Origin: Brevundimonas bullata
Lineage (GTDB): Bacteria; Pseudomonadota; Alphaproteobacteria; Caulobacterales; Caulobacteraceae
NCBI RefSeq assembly: GCF_014207965.1
Contig: NZ_JACHLM010000004.1
Span: 248,001-312,000 of the forward strand
Length of the DNA: 64,000 nucleotides
Direction: 5' to 3'
Shown piece after piece: positions 1 through 9,024 of the stretch (within the stretch, counting starts at the first letter, position 1; each line of letters begins with the position of its first letter). Position numbers and translations under genes: made by a program. The notes beneath the pieces were generated by a model that saw only the letters and a list, made by a program, of their open reading frames with translations, ran no database searches and was not told the origin of the DNA.

Positions 1-1
1 C

Positions 2-1375
2 GACGGCTATCTGCCCAGGTACGGCGCCGTAACCGTCAACGTGCCCGGCACGGTCGACGCGTGGTGGAGCGCGCATCAGCGCTACGGCAAGCTGCCGTGG
101 AAGGACGTCCTGATCCCCGTCGCCGAGCTGTGCGAACAGGGCGTGCCCGTGCCCGAGGTCATCGCCTGGTATCTGGAGCGCAACATGGCCGGTTTCGACC
201 GCGCCAGCGCCCAGATCGAGGAAAACGACAACCGCAAGAAGGTGTATCGCCCCCACGGCCGCACGCCGAAGACAGGCGAGGTCTTCGCCAACCCCGACCT
301 GGGCCGCACCTACCGCCTGATCGCCGAGGGCGGACGCGACGCCTTCTATGACGGCGCCATCGCCGATCACATCGAGCGCTATTTCAAGCGCATAGGCGGC
401 TGGATGACCCGCGCCGACCTGGCCGCCCACCGCACCGAATGGGTCGAGCCGTTGATGACCACCTATCGCGGGGTCGAGGTCTATTCGCTGGGACCAAACA
501 CTCAAGGGTTGTCGACCAACCAGATCCTGAACATCTGCGAACAGTTCGACCTGAAGGGCATGGGCTTCCAGTCCGCCGCCTCGATCCACGTCCAGGCCGA
601 GGCCAAGCGCTTGGCCTTCGAGGACCGCGCCCGCTACTTCGCCGACGAGCGTTTCGCCAAGGCCCCGACGGCGTGGCTGAACTCCAAGGAATACGCGGCC
701 GAGCGCGCCAGGCTAATCAACCCGAACCGCGTCATGGACCGCGTCTTCCCCGGCGACGCCCCGACCCAGGGCGACACCACCTATTTCAGCGTGGCCGACA
801 AGGACGGGATGATGGTCAGCTGGATCCAGTCCAACTATCGCGGCATGGGCTCAGGGCTCACGCCCGACGGCCCGGACGGCGGGACCCTGGGCTTCATGTT
901 CCAGGACCGGGGCGAGCTGTTCGCGCTGACCGACGGCCACCCCAATGTCTATGCGCCGGGCAAGCGCCCCTTCCACACCATCATCCCCGGCTTCGCCTGC
1001 AAGGACGGCGAGCCGTGGATGGCCTACGGCGTCATGGGCGGCGGGATGCAGCCGCAGGGCCAGGCCCAGATCATCATCAACATGGTCGACTACGGTCTGG
1101 ACCCGCAGCAGGCCGGGGACAGCCCGCGCTGGCAGCACTACGGCTCGTCCGAGCCGACCGGCCAGTCCGCCGAAGGCGTCGGCAAGCTGCATCTGGAATC
1201 CGGCGTGCCGGAGGCCACCAAGCAGCAACTGACCGCCATGGGCTGGGACCTCGGCCCGCCCGACGGCGGCTTCGGCGGCTATCAGAACGTCATGAAGCAG
1301 ATCAACGCCCAGGGCCGCTGGACCTATGGCGCGGCGACCGAGATGCGCAAGGACGGCAACGCCCTGGCCTACTGA
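2..1375 (+). CDS. ggt: Gamma-glutamyltransferase, 5' end outside window
   Basis: C-terminal 457 residues of a gamma-glutamyltransferase, an exported Ntn-hydrolase that cleaves glutathione and other gamma-glutamyl compounds. The reading frame is open at the left edge, so the signal peptide and start lie upstream. The self-processing site is visible as GDTTYFS, with the likely nucleophile Thr encoded at 776-778. About 200 residues follow it, the usual small-subunit length. The glycine-rich stretches after it (GMGSG, then GVMGGGMQPQGQAQ) and the PFHTIIPGF segment are typical of the family. The next gene begins 24 bases after the stop, so co-transcription is plausible. The family call is firm; the substrate is not visible. 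Confidence 0.93.
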   Translation, partial: DGYLPRYGAVTVNVPGTVDAWWSAHQRYGKLPWKDVLIPVAELCEQGVPVPEVIAWYLERNMAGFDRASAQIEENDNRKKVYRPHGRTPKTGEVFANPDLGRTYRLIAEGGRDAFYDGAIADHIERYFKRIGGWMTRADLAAHRTEWVEPLMTTYRGVEVYSLGPNTQGLSTNQILNICEQFDLKGMGFQSAASIHVQAEAKRLAFEDRARYFADERFAKAPTAWLNSKEYAAERARLINPNRVMDRVFPGDAPTQGDTTYFSVADKDGMMVSWIQSNYRGMGSGLTPDGPDGGTLGFMFQDRGELFALTDGHPNVYAPGKRPFHTIIPGFACKDGEPWMAYGVMGGGMQPQGQAQIIINMVDYGLDPQQAGDSPRWQHYGSSEPTGQSAEGVGKLHLESGVPEATKQQLTAMGWDLGPPDGGFGGYQNVMKQINAQGRWTYGAATEMRKDGNALAY

Positions 1376-1399
1376 TCCGGACTGTTTGAGGAAGACGCC

Positions 1400-2188
1400 A
1401 TGATCGCGACCCTGCTGGCCGCCGCCACCCTCGCTGCGCCTACCGCCTGTACGCCCGTTCCCGGCGTCGAGGCCCTGTGGAAGGACGAAATCCGCTACGT
1501 CGTCGTCGGCGAAATGCACGGCACGACCGAGACCCCCGCCGCTTTCGCCGACCTGGTCTGCGCGGCGCGGGACAAGGGGCCGGTGACGGTCGCGCTCGAA
1601 TTCTCGGAAGGCATGCAGCCGATGCTGGACGCCTTCATGGCGGCCGAAAGCAACGAAGCCGCCCGCGCGATTTTGGCCGCCTATCCGCACGGCCCCTTCG
1701 TCCATCACGACGGACGCGGCAGCGTCGCCATGCTGGACCTGCTGCTGCGCCTGCGCGCGATGCAGCGCGAGACGCCCAGCCTCAAGGTCGTCGCCTTCGC
1801 GCCCGACAGCCCGCGCGTTCAGGGCTTCAGCCAGTCGTACTACGACCTCGACATGGGCCATCGGCTGGCCACGGCCGCGCGCAAGGCGCCCGGCAGCCGG
1901 ATGCTGGTTCTGGTCGGCAACATCCACGCCCAGAGGAAGACGATCGAACGCATGAACCTGACGCCCGCCGTCGTCCACCTGCCGCCCGCCGAGGTCCTGA
2001 GCCTCTACGTCGTTCAGCAGGGCGGAACATCTTGGAACTGCGGACGCGACGCCTGCGGGGCCAACCCCTTGCCGGAAGCCTACGACGGCGCGGCGCGCGG
2101 CGTGATCGTCCAGCCCTATGGAAACGGCGCCTTCGACGGGGTTCTCGCTCTGGGTCCGACCACAGCGTCGGAGCCCGCCAAGCCTTGA
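1400..2188 (+). CDS. ChaN/Tiki-like (haem-binding uptake superfamily) exported protein
   Basis: A 262-residue protein. A hydrophobic N-terminus (residues 1-16) looks like a signal sequence but lacks the usual positive charges. The mature part has the VVVGEMHGT segment near residue 35 and VGNIHAQ near residue 175, the paired G-x-x-H style motifs of the ChaN/EreA/Tiki fold. In that superfamily, known members bind haem or act as metallo-hydrolases; the substrate here is unknown. A GAGGAAG ribosome site lies 8-12 bases before the ATG. It follows the gamma-glutamyltransferase gene closely, so both may act in the periplasm, but this is inference. Confidence 0.7.
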   Translation: MIATLLAAATLAAPTACTPVPGVEALWKDEIRYVVVGEMHGTTETPAAFADLVCAARDKGPVTVALEFSEGMQPMLDAFMAAESNEAARAILAAYPHGPFVHHDGRGSVAMLDLLLRLRAMQRETPSLKVVAFAPDSPRVQGFSQSYYDLDMGHRLATAARKAPGSRMLVLVGNIHAQRKTIERMNLTPAVVHLPPAEVLSLYVVQQGGTSWNCGRDACGANPLPEAYDGAARGVIVQPYGNGAFDGVLALGPTTASEPAKP

Positions 2189-2214
2189 CCTGACGCCGCG
2201 TCAATCGCCTAGAG
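2185..2214 (+). promoter_or_regulatory. Candidate housekeeping promoter for the alpha/beta hydrolase gene
   Basis: TTGACCT at 2185-2191 and GCCTAGAG at 2207-2214, separated by 15 bases, resemble the Caulobacter housekeeping boxes (TTGACGS, 10-14 bases, GCTANAWC). Transcription would start near 2221, about 20 bases before the ATG at 2240. The spacing is one base longer than the consensus range. Confidence 0.35.
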
Positions 2215-2239
2215 TTCGTTTCCAAACAGGACGGACTCC

Positions 2240-3106
2240 ATGAGCGACCTTGTCACGCGCGACTTCACCGCCCCGGCCCCCGACGGCTATCTGCTGTCTA
2301 TGCGGCTGGTGTCGGCGGCCGAGCCCCGCATCGCCGTGCTAGTGTCGTCCGGCACCGGGTTTCCCAAGGGCTTCTATGAGCGGTTCGCCCGGCACATGGC
2401 CGAACGGGGCGCGGCGGTGCTGACCTATGATTTCCGGGGCATAGCCGGGTCACGGCCCGATGATCTGAAGGCCATGGCGATGGACTATCCCGACTGGGGT
2501 CGGCTGGACATGCCCGCCGCCCTGGACGCCCTGATCGAGGCCGCGCCGGGACTGCGCGTCGTCCATGTCGGGCACAGCGTCGGCGGGCATTTCCTGGGCT
2601 TCATGGCCAATCAGGACCGGATCCACCGCCACGCCTTCGTCTCGGTCGGGACCGGCTGGTGGGGCGGGCATCACCGATCCTACAACCCGATGGAGCTGTT
2701 CTTCTGGCTGGGTTTTGGGCCGTTCAGTCTGATGCGGCACGGCTATATCAAGGGCGGCGGCCTGTGGGGCGGGACTGATCTTCCGCGCGGGGTCTTCACC
2801 ACCTGGCGACGCTGGTGCCTGAAGCGGGAATACTTCTCGCGCGAGCTGGCGACGAGCTTGCGACCGCATCACTATGAGGCCGTGACCGCGCCGATCCGCT
2901 CGTGGATCTTCACCGACGATCCCATCGCCACGCCGAACAGCGCGCGGGACCTGCTGAGCGTCTATCCCAAGGCTCCGTCCGAGATCAGCGTCCATGCGCC
3001 GTCCGACTTCGGCGCGCGGCGGATCGGCCACGAAGGCGCCTTCCGCAAGGGCATGGAGCCGCTGTGGGACCGGATTTTCCACTGGCTGGAGAATGGCGAA
3101 GGCTGA
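2240..3106 (+). CDS. Alpha/beta hydrolase (COG4757-like)
   Basis: A 288-residue cytoplasmic alpha/beta hydrolase with no signal peptide. The nucleophile elbow is GHSVGG with Ser113. The probable acid is in the TDDPIA segment and the probable base is His in RIGHEGAFR near the C-terminus, in the usual order Ser-Asp-His. The long WWGGHH insert after strand 6 and the overall length fit the predicted hydrolases of COG4757. The substrate cannot be told from sequence. AGGACGG lies about 7 bases before the ATG. An aldo/keto reductase gene follows 46 bases downstream on the same strand. Confidence 0.82.
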   Translation: MSDLVTRDFTAPAPDGYLLSMRLVSAAEPRIAVLVSSGTGFPKGFYERFARHMAERGAAVLTYDFRGIAGSRPDDLKAMAMDYPDWGRLDMPAALDALIEAAPGLRVVHVGHSVGGHFLGFMANQDRIHRHAFVSVGTGWWGGHHRSYNPMELFFWLGFGPFSLMRHGYIKGGGLWGGTDLPRGVFTTWRRWCLKREYFSRELATSLRPHHYEAVTAPIRSWIFTDDPIATPNSARDLLSVYPKAPSEISVHAPSDFGARRIGHEGAFRKGMEPLWDRIFHWLENGEG

Positions 3107-3152
3107 TCCGGCGCCTATATCGAGCGCTCCCCCGACTTCGCGGAGCCAACTC

Positions 3153-4007
3153 ATGCCCTATTCTGACCAGCCCACCGTCGTCGCCGCGGGCGTGGAGATT
3201 CCGCTTCTGGGCTTCGGCACCTGGCAGCTGGAGGCCGACGATGCGCGGCGCATGGTGCGCGAGGCCCTGCGCATCGGCTATCGCCACATCGACACGGCCT
3301 GGATCTACAAGAACGAGAAGGCCGTGGGCGACGGCATCGGCGACGCGGTGGCGCAAGGGATCGTGGCCCGCGACGACATCTTCGTCACCACCAAGATATG
3401 GGTCGAGCATTTCCATCGCGACGCCCTGCTGCGTCAGGCCGAAGAGTCCGCGATCAGCCTGGGCCTGACGCCGGACCTGCTGCTCCTGCACTGGCCCAAG
3501 CCGACGCCGGCGCTGGCGGAAACCATCGGCGCCCTGAACGAAGCGCAGGAGAAGGGTTTCACCCAGCATATCGGCCTGTCGAACTTCCCGTCGGCCCTGT
3601 TCCGCGATGCGGCGGCTCTGTCGAAGGCGCCGCTGGTGACCAACCAGGTCGAGTACCATCCCTATCTGTCGCAGAAGACCCTGATCGAAACGGCGCGCGA
3701 GCTGGGGTCGTCCCTCACCGCCTGGTCGCCGCTGGCCCAGGGCAAGATCGCCGACGACGCCGTGATCGGCGACATCGCCAGGGTTCATGGCAAGACCAAC
3801 GGCCAGGTGAGCCTGCGCTGGATCATCCAGCAGGGCGTCATCGCCATTCCGCGCACCGCCAAGGAAAGCCGCGCGACCGAGAATTTCGACATCTTCGACT
3901 TCGAACTGTCGGCGGACGAGATGGCCAGCATCTCTGCCTTGGCTCGCCCCGACGGCCGTCTGGGGGACTGGCTGGACGCGGCCTTCCAATGGGATCAGGA
4001 TGCCTGA
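3153..4007 (+). CDS. Aldo/keto reductase
   Basis: A 284-residue NADPH-dependent aldo/keto reductase of the 2,5-diketo-gluconate reductase/YafB type. The catalytic tetrad can be read in order: Asp and Tyr in HIDTAWIYKNE, Lys in VTTKIW and His in LLLHWPKP. The cofactor-binding end (AIPRTAKESR, then ATENFDIFDFEL) is present, so the enzyme is complete. The ATG at 3153 is chosen because the protein then begins just ahead of the first beta strand (VEIPLLGFGTWQLE). The open frame runs further upstream but there overlaps the hydrolase gene. It probably detoxifies small aldehydes or ketones; the actual substrate is unknown. Confidence 0.9.
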   Translation: MPYSDQPTVVAAGVEIPLLGFGTWQLEADDARRMVREALRIGYRHIDTAWIYKNEKAVGDGIGDAVAQGIVARDDIFVTTKIWVEHFHRDALLRQAEESAISLGLTPDLLLLHWPKPTPALAETIGALNEAQEKGFTQHIGLSNFPSALFRDAAALSKAPLVTNQVEYHPYLSQKTLIETARELGSSLTAWSPLAQGKIADDAVIGDIARVHGKTNGQVSLRWIIQQGVIAIPRTAKESRATENFDIFDFELSADEMASISALARPDGRLGDWLDAAFQWDQDA

Positions 4008-4046
4008 CCTAACGGCGTCATAGACGCTCGCGTCAGGGAGGACGCC

Positions 4047-4295
4047 ATGGGTTCGGTTCTGGGCTTTCCGGGGATTGATCCGATGGACGCCGTCGTCGGC
4101 GCCCGTATCCGGCGCTGGCGCGACCAGCGGGGCGTCGCGGCCGAGGATCTGGCCACCGCCCTCGACCTGACGCCCGAGGCCCTGCGTCGGGTCGAGGCGG
4201 GGCGAGAACATCTGGATTCAGCCGGCCTCGACGCCGCCACCCGCGCCCTGCACCTGCCGGTGTGGGCGCTGGCAGCCGACAGGCCTGAGTATTGA
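4047..4295 (+). CDS. Small XRE-type helix-turn-helix protein
   Basis: An 82-residue protein with one Cro/C1-type helix-turn-helix (about residues 17-70): GARIRRWRDQRGV begins helix 1, LATALDLTPEALRRVEAG covers the recognition unit. There is no effector or oligomerisation domain. A GGGAGG ribosome site 5-10 bases before the ATG at 4047 supports this start over the in-frame ATG at 4083. The stop codon overlaps the start of the next gene (TGATG), so the two are almost certainly translated together. Its target is unknown; regulation of its own two-gene unit is the simplest guess. Confidence 0.78.
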   Translation: MGSVLGFPGIDPMDAVVGARIRRWRDQRGVAAEDLATALDLTPEALRRVEAGREHLDSAGLDAATRALHLPVWALAADRPEY

Positions 4296-4933
4296 TGGCC
4301 CGCCTCTATCGCGCCGTCTTCGCCTGCGTCGGCTGGTTCGCCGTGGCGCTTCAGTATGGGGTGACGCTGGCGGATAACCCCGACAGCAGCGCGGGCGAGC
4401 TGACGCTGAACTTCTTCAGCTACTTCACCATCCTGAGCAATATTCTGGTGGCCCTGGCCCTGACGGCGCCGGTCGTGGCGCCGAACAGTCGGCCGGGGCG
4501 CTGGTTCGCGGGCGAGGGCGTGCGGGCGGCCATGGCCATGTACATCGTCGTGGTCGGGGTAGTGTACCATTTCCTGCTGGCCCCGACCTGGAACCCGCAA
4601 GGGTTAGCCCTGCTGGGCAACAGCCTGCTGCACTACGTCATGCCCGCCGCCTTTGTTCTGGACTGGCTGCTGTTCGCGCCCAAGGGCCGTCTGAACTGGG
4701 GCGATCCGGCCAAGTGGCTGATCTTTCCGCTGGTCTATGGCGGCTGGACTCTGATCCACGGCGCGCTGAGCGGCTGGTGGCCCTATCCCTTCGTGGACGT
4801 CGGCGCTCTGGGTCTGGGGCGGGTGCTGCTGAACTTCGTCGGCCTGCTGGTCTTCTTCCTGATCGTCGGCCTGACCGTCGTGGCGATTGACCGCACGTTT
4901 GGACGGCGTGACAGACGCCGCGTACCCGCCTAA
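4295..4933 (+). CDS. Pr6Pr-family integral membrane protein
   Basis: A 212-residue protein with about six transmembrane segments, starting around residues 5-22 and ending near residue 200 ([17 protein letters not shown]). The segment [18 protein letters not shown] and the later YGGWTLIHG fit the Pr6Pr family of bacterial membrane proteins, whose function is not known. The ATG at 4295 overlaps the stop of the HTH gene; the TTG one codon earlier is less likely. ubiD starts 10 bases after its stop, so all three may share a transcript. Confidence 0.72.
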   Translation: MARLYRAVFACVGWFAVALQYGVTLADNPDSSAGELTLNFFSYFTILSNILVALALTAPVVAPNSRPGRWFAGEGVRAAMAMYIVVVGVVYHFLLAPTWNPQGLALLGNSLLHYVMPAAFVLDWLLFAPKGRLNWGDPAKWLIFPLVYGGWTLIHGALSGWWPYPFVDVGALGLGRVLLNFVGLLVFFLIVGLTVVAIDRTFGRRDRRRVPA

Positions 4934-4943
4934 GCGTCAGCGC

Positions 4944-6476
4944 ATGGCCTACAAGTCCCTGCGCGATTTCATCGCTGTCCTCGAAGCCGATGGCGAACTG
5001 GTTCGCGTCTCCGAACCCGTCTCCACCCATCTGGAGATGACCGAGATCCAGACCCGGCTGCTGAGGAACGGCGGCCCGGCGGTCCTGTTCGAAAAGCCGG
5101 TCATGCCGGACGGCTCGATCAGCCCCATCCCCTGCCTGGCCAACCTGTTCGGCACGGTGAAGCGGGTCGCCATGGGCGTGACGCTGGAGGGCAAGACCCG
5201 TACCACGGCGGGCGAACTGCGCGAGGTCGGCGAACTGCTGGCCTTCCTGCGCAACCCGACGCCGCCGCGCGGCTTCTCGGACGCCATGGAGATGCTGCCC
5301 CTAGCCAAGACCGTCATGTCGATGCGGCCCAAGACGGTGAACAAGGCCCCGGTGCAGGAGGTGGTGCTGAAGGGCGATCAGATCGACCTGACGTCGCTTC
5401 CCATTCAAGGCTGCTGGCCCGGCGAGCCCGCGCCCCTGATCACCTGGGGTCTGGTCGTGACCAAGGGGCCGTCGGACGACCGCGAAGACGACTTCAACCT
5501 GGGCATCTATCGGATGCAGGTGCTGGGCAAGGACAAGGCCATCATGCGCTGGCTGGCCCACCGCGGTGGAGCCCAGCACTATGCCCGGCACAAGAAGGCC
5601 GGAAAGCGCGAGCCCCTGCCCTGCGCCGTGGTGCTCGGCGCCGATCCGGGGACCATCCTGGCCGCCGTGACGCCGGTGCCGGAAACCCTGTCTGAGTATC
5701 AGTTCGCCGGCCTGATGCGCGGCTCCAAGGCCGAACTGGTCCCGTGCAAGACCGTGCCGCTTATGGTGCCGGCCAACGCCGAGATCGTGCTGGAAGGCCA
5801 CGTCCTGCTGGACGAGTTCGAGGACGAAGGCCCCTACGGCGACCACACCGGCTATTACAACTCGGTCGAGAAGTTCCCGGTCTTCCAGGTGACGGCGATC
5901 ACCATGCGCAAGGACCCCATCTATCTGACCACCTTCACCGGCCGTCCGCCGGATGAGCCGAGCGTGCTGGGCGAGGCCCTGAACGAGGTCTTCATCCCCC
6001 TGATCCGGCAACAGTTCCCCGAGATCACCGACTTCTGGCTGCCGCCCGAGGGCTGCAGCTATCGCATCGCCGTGGTGTCGATGAAGAAGGCCTATCCGGG
6101 TCACGCCAAGCGCGTGATGATGGGCTGCTGGAGCTATCTGCGCCAGTTCATGTACACCAAGTGGATCATCGTGGTGGACGACGACATCAACGCCCGCGAC
6201 TGGAAGGACGTCATGTGGGCCGTCTCGACCAAGATGGACCCGGCGCGCGACATCACCGTCATCGAGAACACCCCCATCGACTATCTGGACTTCGCCAGCC
6301 CCGAGAGCGGACTGGGGTCCAAGATCGGTCTGGACGCCACCGACAAGTGGGAGCCCGAGACCAAGCGCGAATGGGGCGAGGAGATCCGCATGGACGAGGC
6401 CGTGGTCGAGCGGGTCAACGACATCTGGGACAGCCTCGGATTGCCGGGCGACAAGACGCCGATCTGGAAAAAATAG
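4944..6476 (+). CDS. ubiD: UbiD-family decarboxylase (4-hydroxy-3-polyprenylbenzoate decarboxylase)
   Basis: A 510-residue enzyme matching UbiD over its full length. UbiD decarboxylates the polyprenylated 4-hydroxybenzoate intermediate of ubiquinone synthesis, using prenylated FMN made by UbiX. Typical family segments are visible: [20 protein letters not shown] near the middle, [10 protein letters not shown], and [15 protein letters not shown] near the end. The ATG at 4944 is chosen because [10 protein letters not shown] aligns with the usual UbiD N-terminus; frames open upstream overlap the Pr6Pr gene. No ubiX is in the window. Confidence 0.93.
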   Translation: MAYKSLRDFIAVLEADGELVRVSEPVSTHLEMTEIQTRLLRNGGPAVLFEKPVMPDGSISPIPCLANLFGTVKRVAMGVTLEGKTRTTAGELREVGELLAFLRNPTPPRGFSDAMEMLPLAKTVMSMRPKTVNKAPVQEVVLKGDQIDLTSLPIQGCWPGEPAPLITWGLVVTKGPSDDREDDFNLGIYRMQVLGKDKAIMRWLAHRGGAQHYARHKKAGKREPLPCAVVLGADPGTILAAVTPVPETLSEYQFAGLMRGSKAELVPCKTVPLMVPANAEIVLEGHVLLDEFEDEGPYGDHTGYYNSVEKFPVFQVTAITMRKDPIYLTTFTGRPPDEPSVLGEALNEVFIPLIRQQFPEITDFWLPPEGCSYRIAVVSMKKAYPGHAKRVMMGCWSYLRQFMYTKWIIVVDDDINARDWKDVMWAVSTKMDPARDITVIENTPIDYLDFASPESGLGSKIGLDATDKWEPETKREWGEEIRMDEAVVERVNDIWDSLGLPGDKTPIWKK

Positions 6477-6572
6477 TCCGCCGGAGCGGTCGTCGAACCG
6501 TAGTCTCCCTAAGGCCGCGATAAGCCTCCCCTTAACCCTGTCATCGATAAGACGACGGTGATCGAGGAGAGT

Positions 6573-8894
6573 ATGCGCGTGTTTAAAAACCTGACTGTCG
6601 CCGGAAAAATGCTTCTGGCGGGCGGAGCCGTTACGGGTGCGCTGCTGCTTTTCGCGGCCTTCGCCGTGTCGCAGAATACGCGAACCGTCACCCGCGAGCT
6701 GTCGCATGACTATGCCCAGGCTCTGGGCGACAGCGCGGTGGCGAACGTCAGCGGCAAAATCAACGAAGCCTCGGCGACGGCACGCTCCATGGCGGAGACC
6801 ATCGGCAAGGCGCACGAATCCGGCGTGCGCGACCGGGGTACGGTCATGGCCATGCTGAAGCCAGCCGCCGCCGCGACCCCCCTGGTCATGGGCAGTTGGT
6901 TCATGGCTGCCCCCGACGCCTTCGACGGCCGTGACGCCGCCATGACAGGCCGCGCCGACCTGGGCTCGAATGCCTCCGGGCGCTTCATGACCTACTGGGT
7001 CAATGACGGCGGCACGATCACCCTGCAGAAGCCGATGGAGAGCTCTGACTACGAAGAGCCCTATTACGCTCAGCCCTTCTCGTCGGGGAAGCCGGCCATC
7101 GTCGAGCCCTATGCCGAGGACGTCGGCGGCAAGACCGTGCTGATGACCTCAGTCGCCTATCCAGTCGTCTCGGGCGGCAAGGTTATCGGCGTAGCCGGTC
7201 TGGACCTGGCGCTGGACGATCTGTCGACCCTGCTGGGCAAGATGAAGCCCCTGGGCACGGGTGAGGTGATGCTGCTGTCCGGCAGCAGCCACTGGGTCTC
7301 CCACCCGGACGCCGCCCTGCGAGCCAAGGCCTACACGGAAGACCAGGCCGACGCGGTGCGCACGGTTCTGAGCAGCGGCCAGACCAACCAGTTGAACGGC
7401 TTGCGCAACCTGTCCGGCGTGCCGATCAAGCGCCTCGTGATTCCGGCCCCTCTGGCTGGCCTGAACGCCACATGGGCTCTGGTGACCGACATCCCCACGG
7501 CCGCGATCAACGGGCCGTCCGACCGCCTGGCGATCGCCATGATGATCGGGGGCATGGTCATCCTGGCCCTGGTCCTGGCCAGCCTCTTCTTCGTGACCGA
7601 CCGCGTCGTGCGCCGCCCGCTGGCGCGACTGACCACCTCGGTCAAGGCGCTGAACGACGGCCGCTATGAAGAGCCGGTCCAGGGCATCGAAAGCGCCGAC
7701 GAGGTCGGCAGCATCGCCCGCGCCCTCGACGGCTTCCGCCACCAACTGGCCGAAACCGTCCGCCTGAGAACCGAGCAGGAGCAGACCCGCGCCGCCGCCG
7801 AGGCCGAACGCCTGCGCAACGACGCCATTCGCCAGGCCGCCGAAGAGGAACAGCGCTTTGTCGTCGCCTCGGTCGGCGAAGGCCTGTCTCACCTGTCTGA
7901 CGGCAACCTGACCTATCGCCTGGAAGCCGACTTCCCCGCCGACTATCGCAAGCTGCGCGACGACTTCAACGTCGCCATGGGCCGGATGGAAGAGACCATA
8001 TCGGTCATCATCAGCAGCGCCGCCGGCATCCGCTCGACCACCTCGGAGATCAGCCAGGCCTCCGACGACCTGTCGCGCCGAACCGAGCAGCAGGCCGCCA
8101 GCCTGGAAGAGACCGCCGCCGCCCTGGAAGAAGTCACCACCACCATCCGCCACGCCTCGGACGGCGCCAATCGCGCCCACGATATCGTCGAGGCGACCCA
8201 GCAGAACGCCCGCCGCAGCGGCGACGTGGTCGATCAGACGGTCACGGCCATGCGCGAGATCGAGAGTTCGGCCCAGCAGATCAGCCGGATCACCGGCGTG
8301 ATCGACGAGATCGCCTTCCAGACCAACCTTCTGGCGCTGAACGCCGGGGTCGAGGCGGCCCGTGCCGGCGACGCCGGACGCGGCTTCGCCGTGGTCGCCT
8401 CCGAAGTGCGGGCCCTGGCCCAGCGTTCCGCCGAGGCCGCCAAGGAGATCAAGGCCTTGATCGGGGCCAGCTCGGAGCGGGTCAACCAGGGCGTCCGACT
8501 GGTCGATGACACCGGTCAGGCCCTGACCCGGATTATCAGCGAGGTCGCCGAAATCAGCGGCCTGGTCGCCGACATCGCCGCCTCGGCCAAGGAGCAAGCC
8601 AGCGGCCTGGGCGAGATCAACGTGGCGGTGAACCAGATGGATCAGATGACCCAGCAGAACGCCGCTATGGTCGAGGAATCCACCGCAGCCGCTCATTCTC
8701 TGGCGCAGGAAACCACCAGCCTTTCCGACCTGATGGGCCGCTTCCGCATTCGCGACGCCGCCGCGCCGGTCCGCGTCCCCGTTCGTGCGCCAGCCGCGCG
8801 CCCCGCCGCACCCGCCCGAACGGTCGTCGCCCTCAAGGCTGTTGGCGGGCGGGGCCAGTCCGCCGCTCAGTCCACCGACTGGGAAGAATTCTAA
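6573..8894 (+). CDS. Methyl-accepting chemotaxis protein with dCache-type sensor and C-terminal tether
   Basis: A 773-residue chemoreceptor. TM1 spans about residues 10-32, a periplasmic Cache-type sensor about 33-315, and TM2 about 319-341. A HAMP domain follows (about 342-395), then helices with a second HAMP-like unit and the methylation/signalling hairpin, whose tip contains the conserved GRGFAVVA.EVR.LA region. The last five residues are DWEEF, like the NWETF pentapeptide that recruits CheR and CheB in enteric receptors. The ATG at 6573 has GAGGAGA just upstream; an earlier in-frame GTG at 6558 lacks this. No other chemotaxis gene is nearby, so it is an orphan receptor. Confidence 0.93.
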   Translation: MRVFKNLTVAGKMLLAGGAVTGALLLFAAFAVSQNTRTVTRELSHDYAQALGDSAVANVSGKINEASATARSMAETIGKAHESGVRDRGTVMAMLKPAAAATPLVMGSWFMAAPDAFDGRDAAMTGRADLGSNASGRFMTYWVNDGGTITLQKPMESSDYEEPYYAQPFSSGKPAIVEPYAEDVGGKTVLMTSVAYPVVSGGKVIGVAGLDLALDDLSTLLGKMKPLGTGEVMLLSGSSHWVSHPDAALRAKAYTEDQADAVRTVLSSGQTNQLNGLRNLSGVPIKRLVIPAPLAGLNATWALVTDIPTAAINGPSDRLAIAMMIGGMVILALVLASLFFVTDRVVRRPLARLTTSVKALNDGRYEEPVQGIESADEVGSIARALDGFRHQLAETVRLRTEQEQTRAAAEAERLRNDAIRQAAEEEQRFVVASVGEGLSHLSDGNLTYRLEADFPADYRKLRDDFNVAMGRMEETISVIISSAAGIRSTTSEISQASDDLSRRTEQQAASLEETAAALEEVTTTIRHASDGANRAHDIVEATQQNARRSGDVVDQTVTAMREIESSAQQISRITGVIDEIAFQTNLLALNAGVEAARAGDAGRGFAVVASEVRALAQRSAEAAKEIKALIGASSERVNQGVRLVDDTGQALTRIISEVAEISGLVADIAASAKEQASGLGEINVAVNQMDQMTQQNAAMVEESTAAAHSLAQETTSLSDLMGRFRIRDAAAPVRVPVRAPAARPAAPARTVVALKAVGGRGQSAAQSTDWEEF

Positions 8895-8902
8895 AACCCC
8901 GA

Positions 8903-8928
8903 GGGCTCGTCATCCGGCGGGCCCTTTT
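8903..8928 (+). terminator. Rho-independent terminator after chemoreceptor gene
   Basis: GGGCTCG (8903-8909) pairs with CGGGCCC (8918-8924) with one G-T pair, and TTTT follows directly. It lies 9 bases after the chemoreceptor stop. Confidence 0.6.
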
Positions 8929-9024
8929 CGGTTTGCCGGGTGACGCCGCCTCTCGCCGCAAATAAGCTGAGCCATTGGGCGCGACTGAAGCCTTGCCACA
9001 GACTTGCCGGAGGCTTGCCAGACG

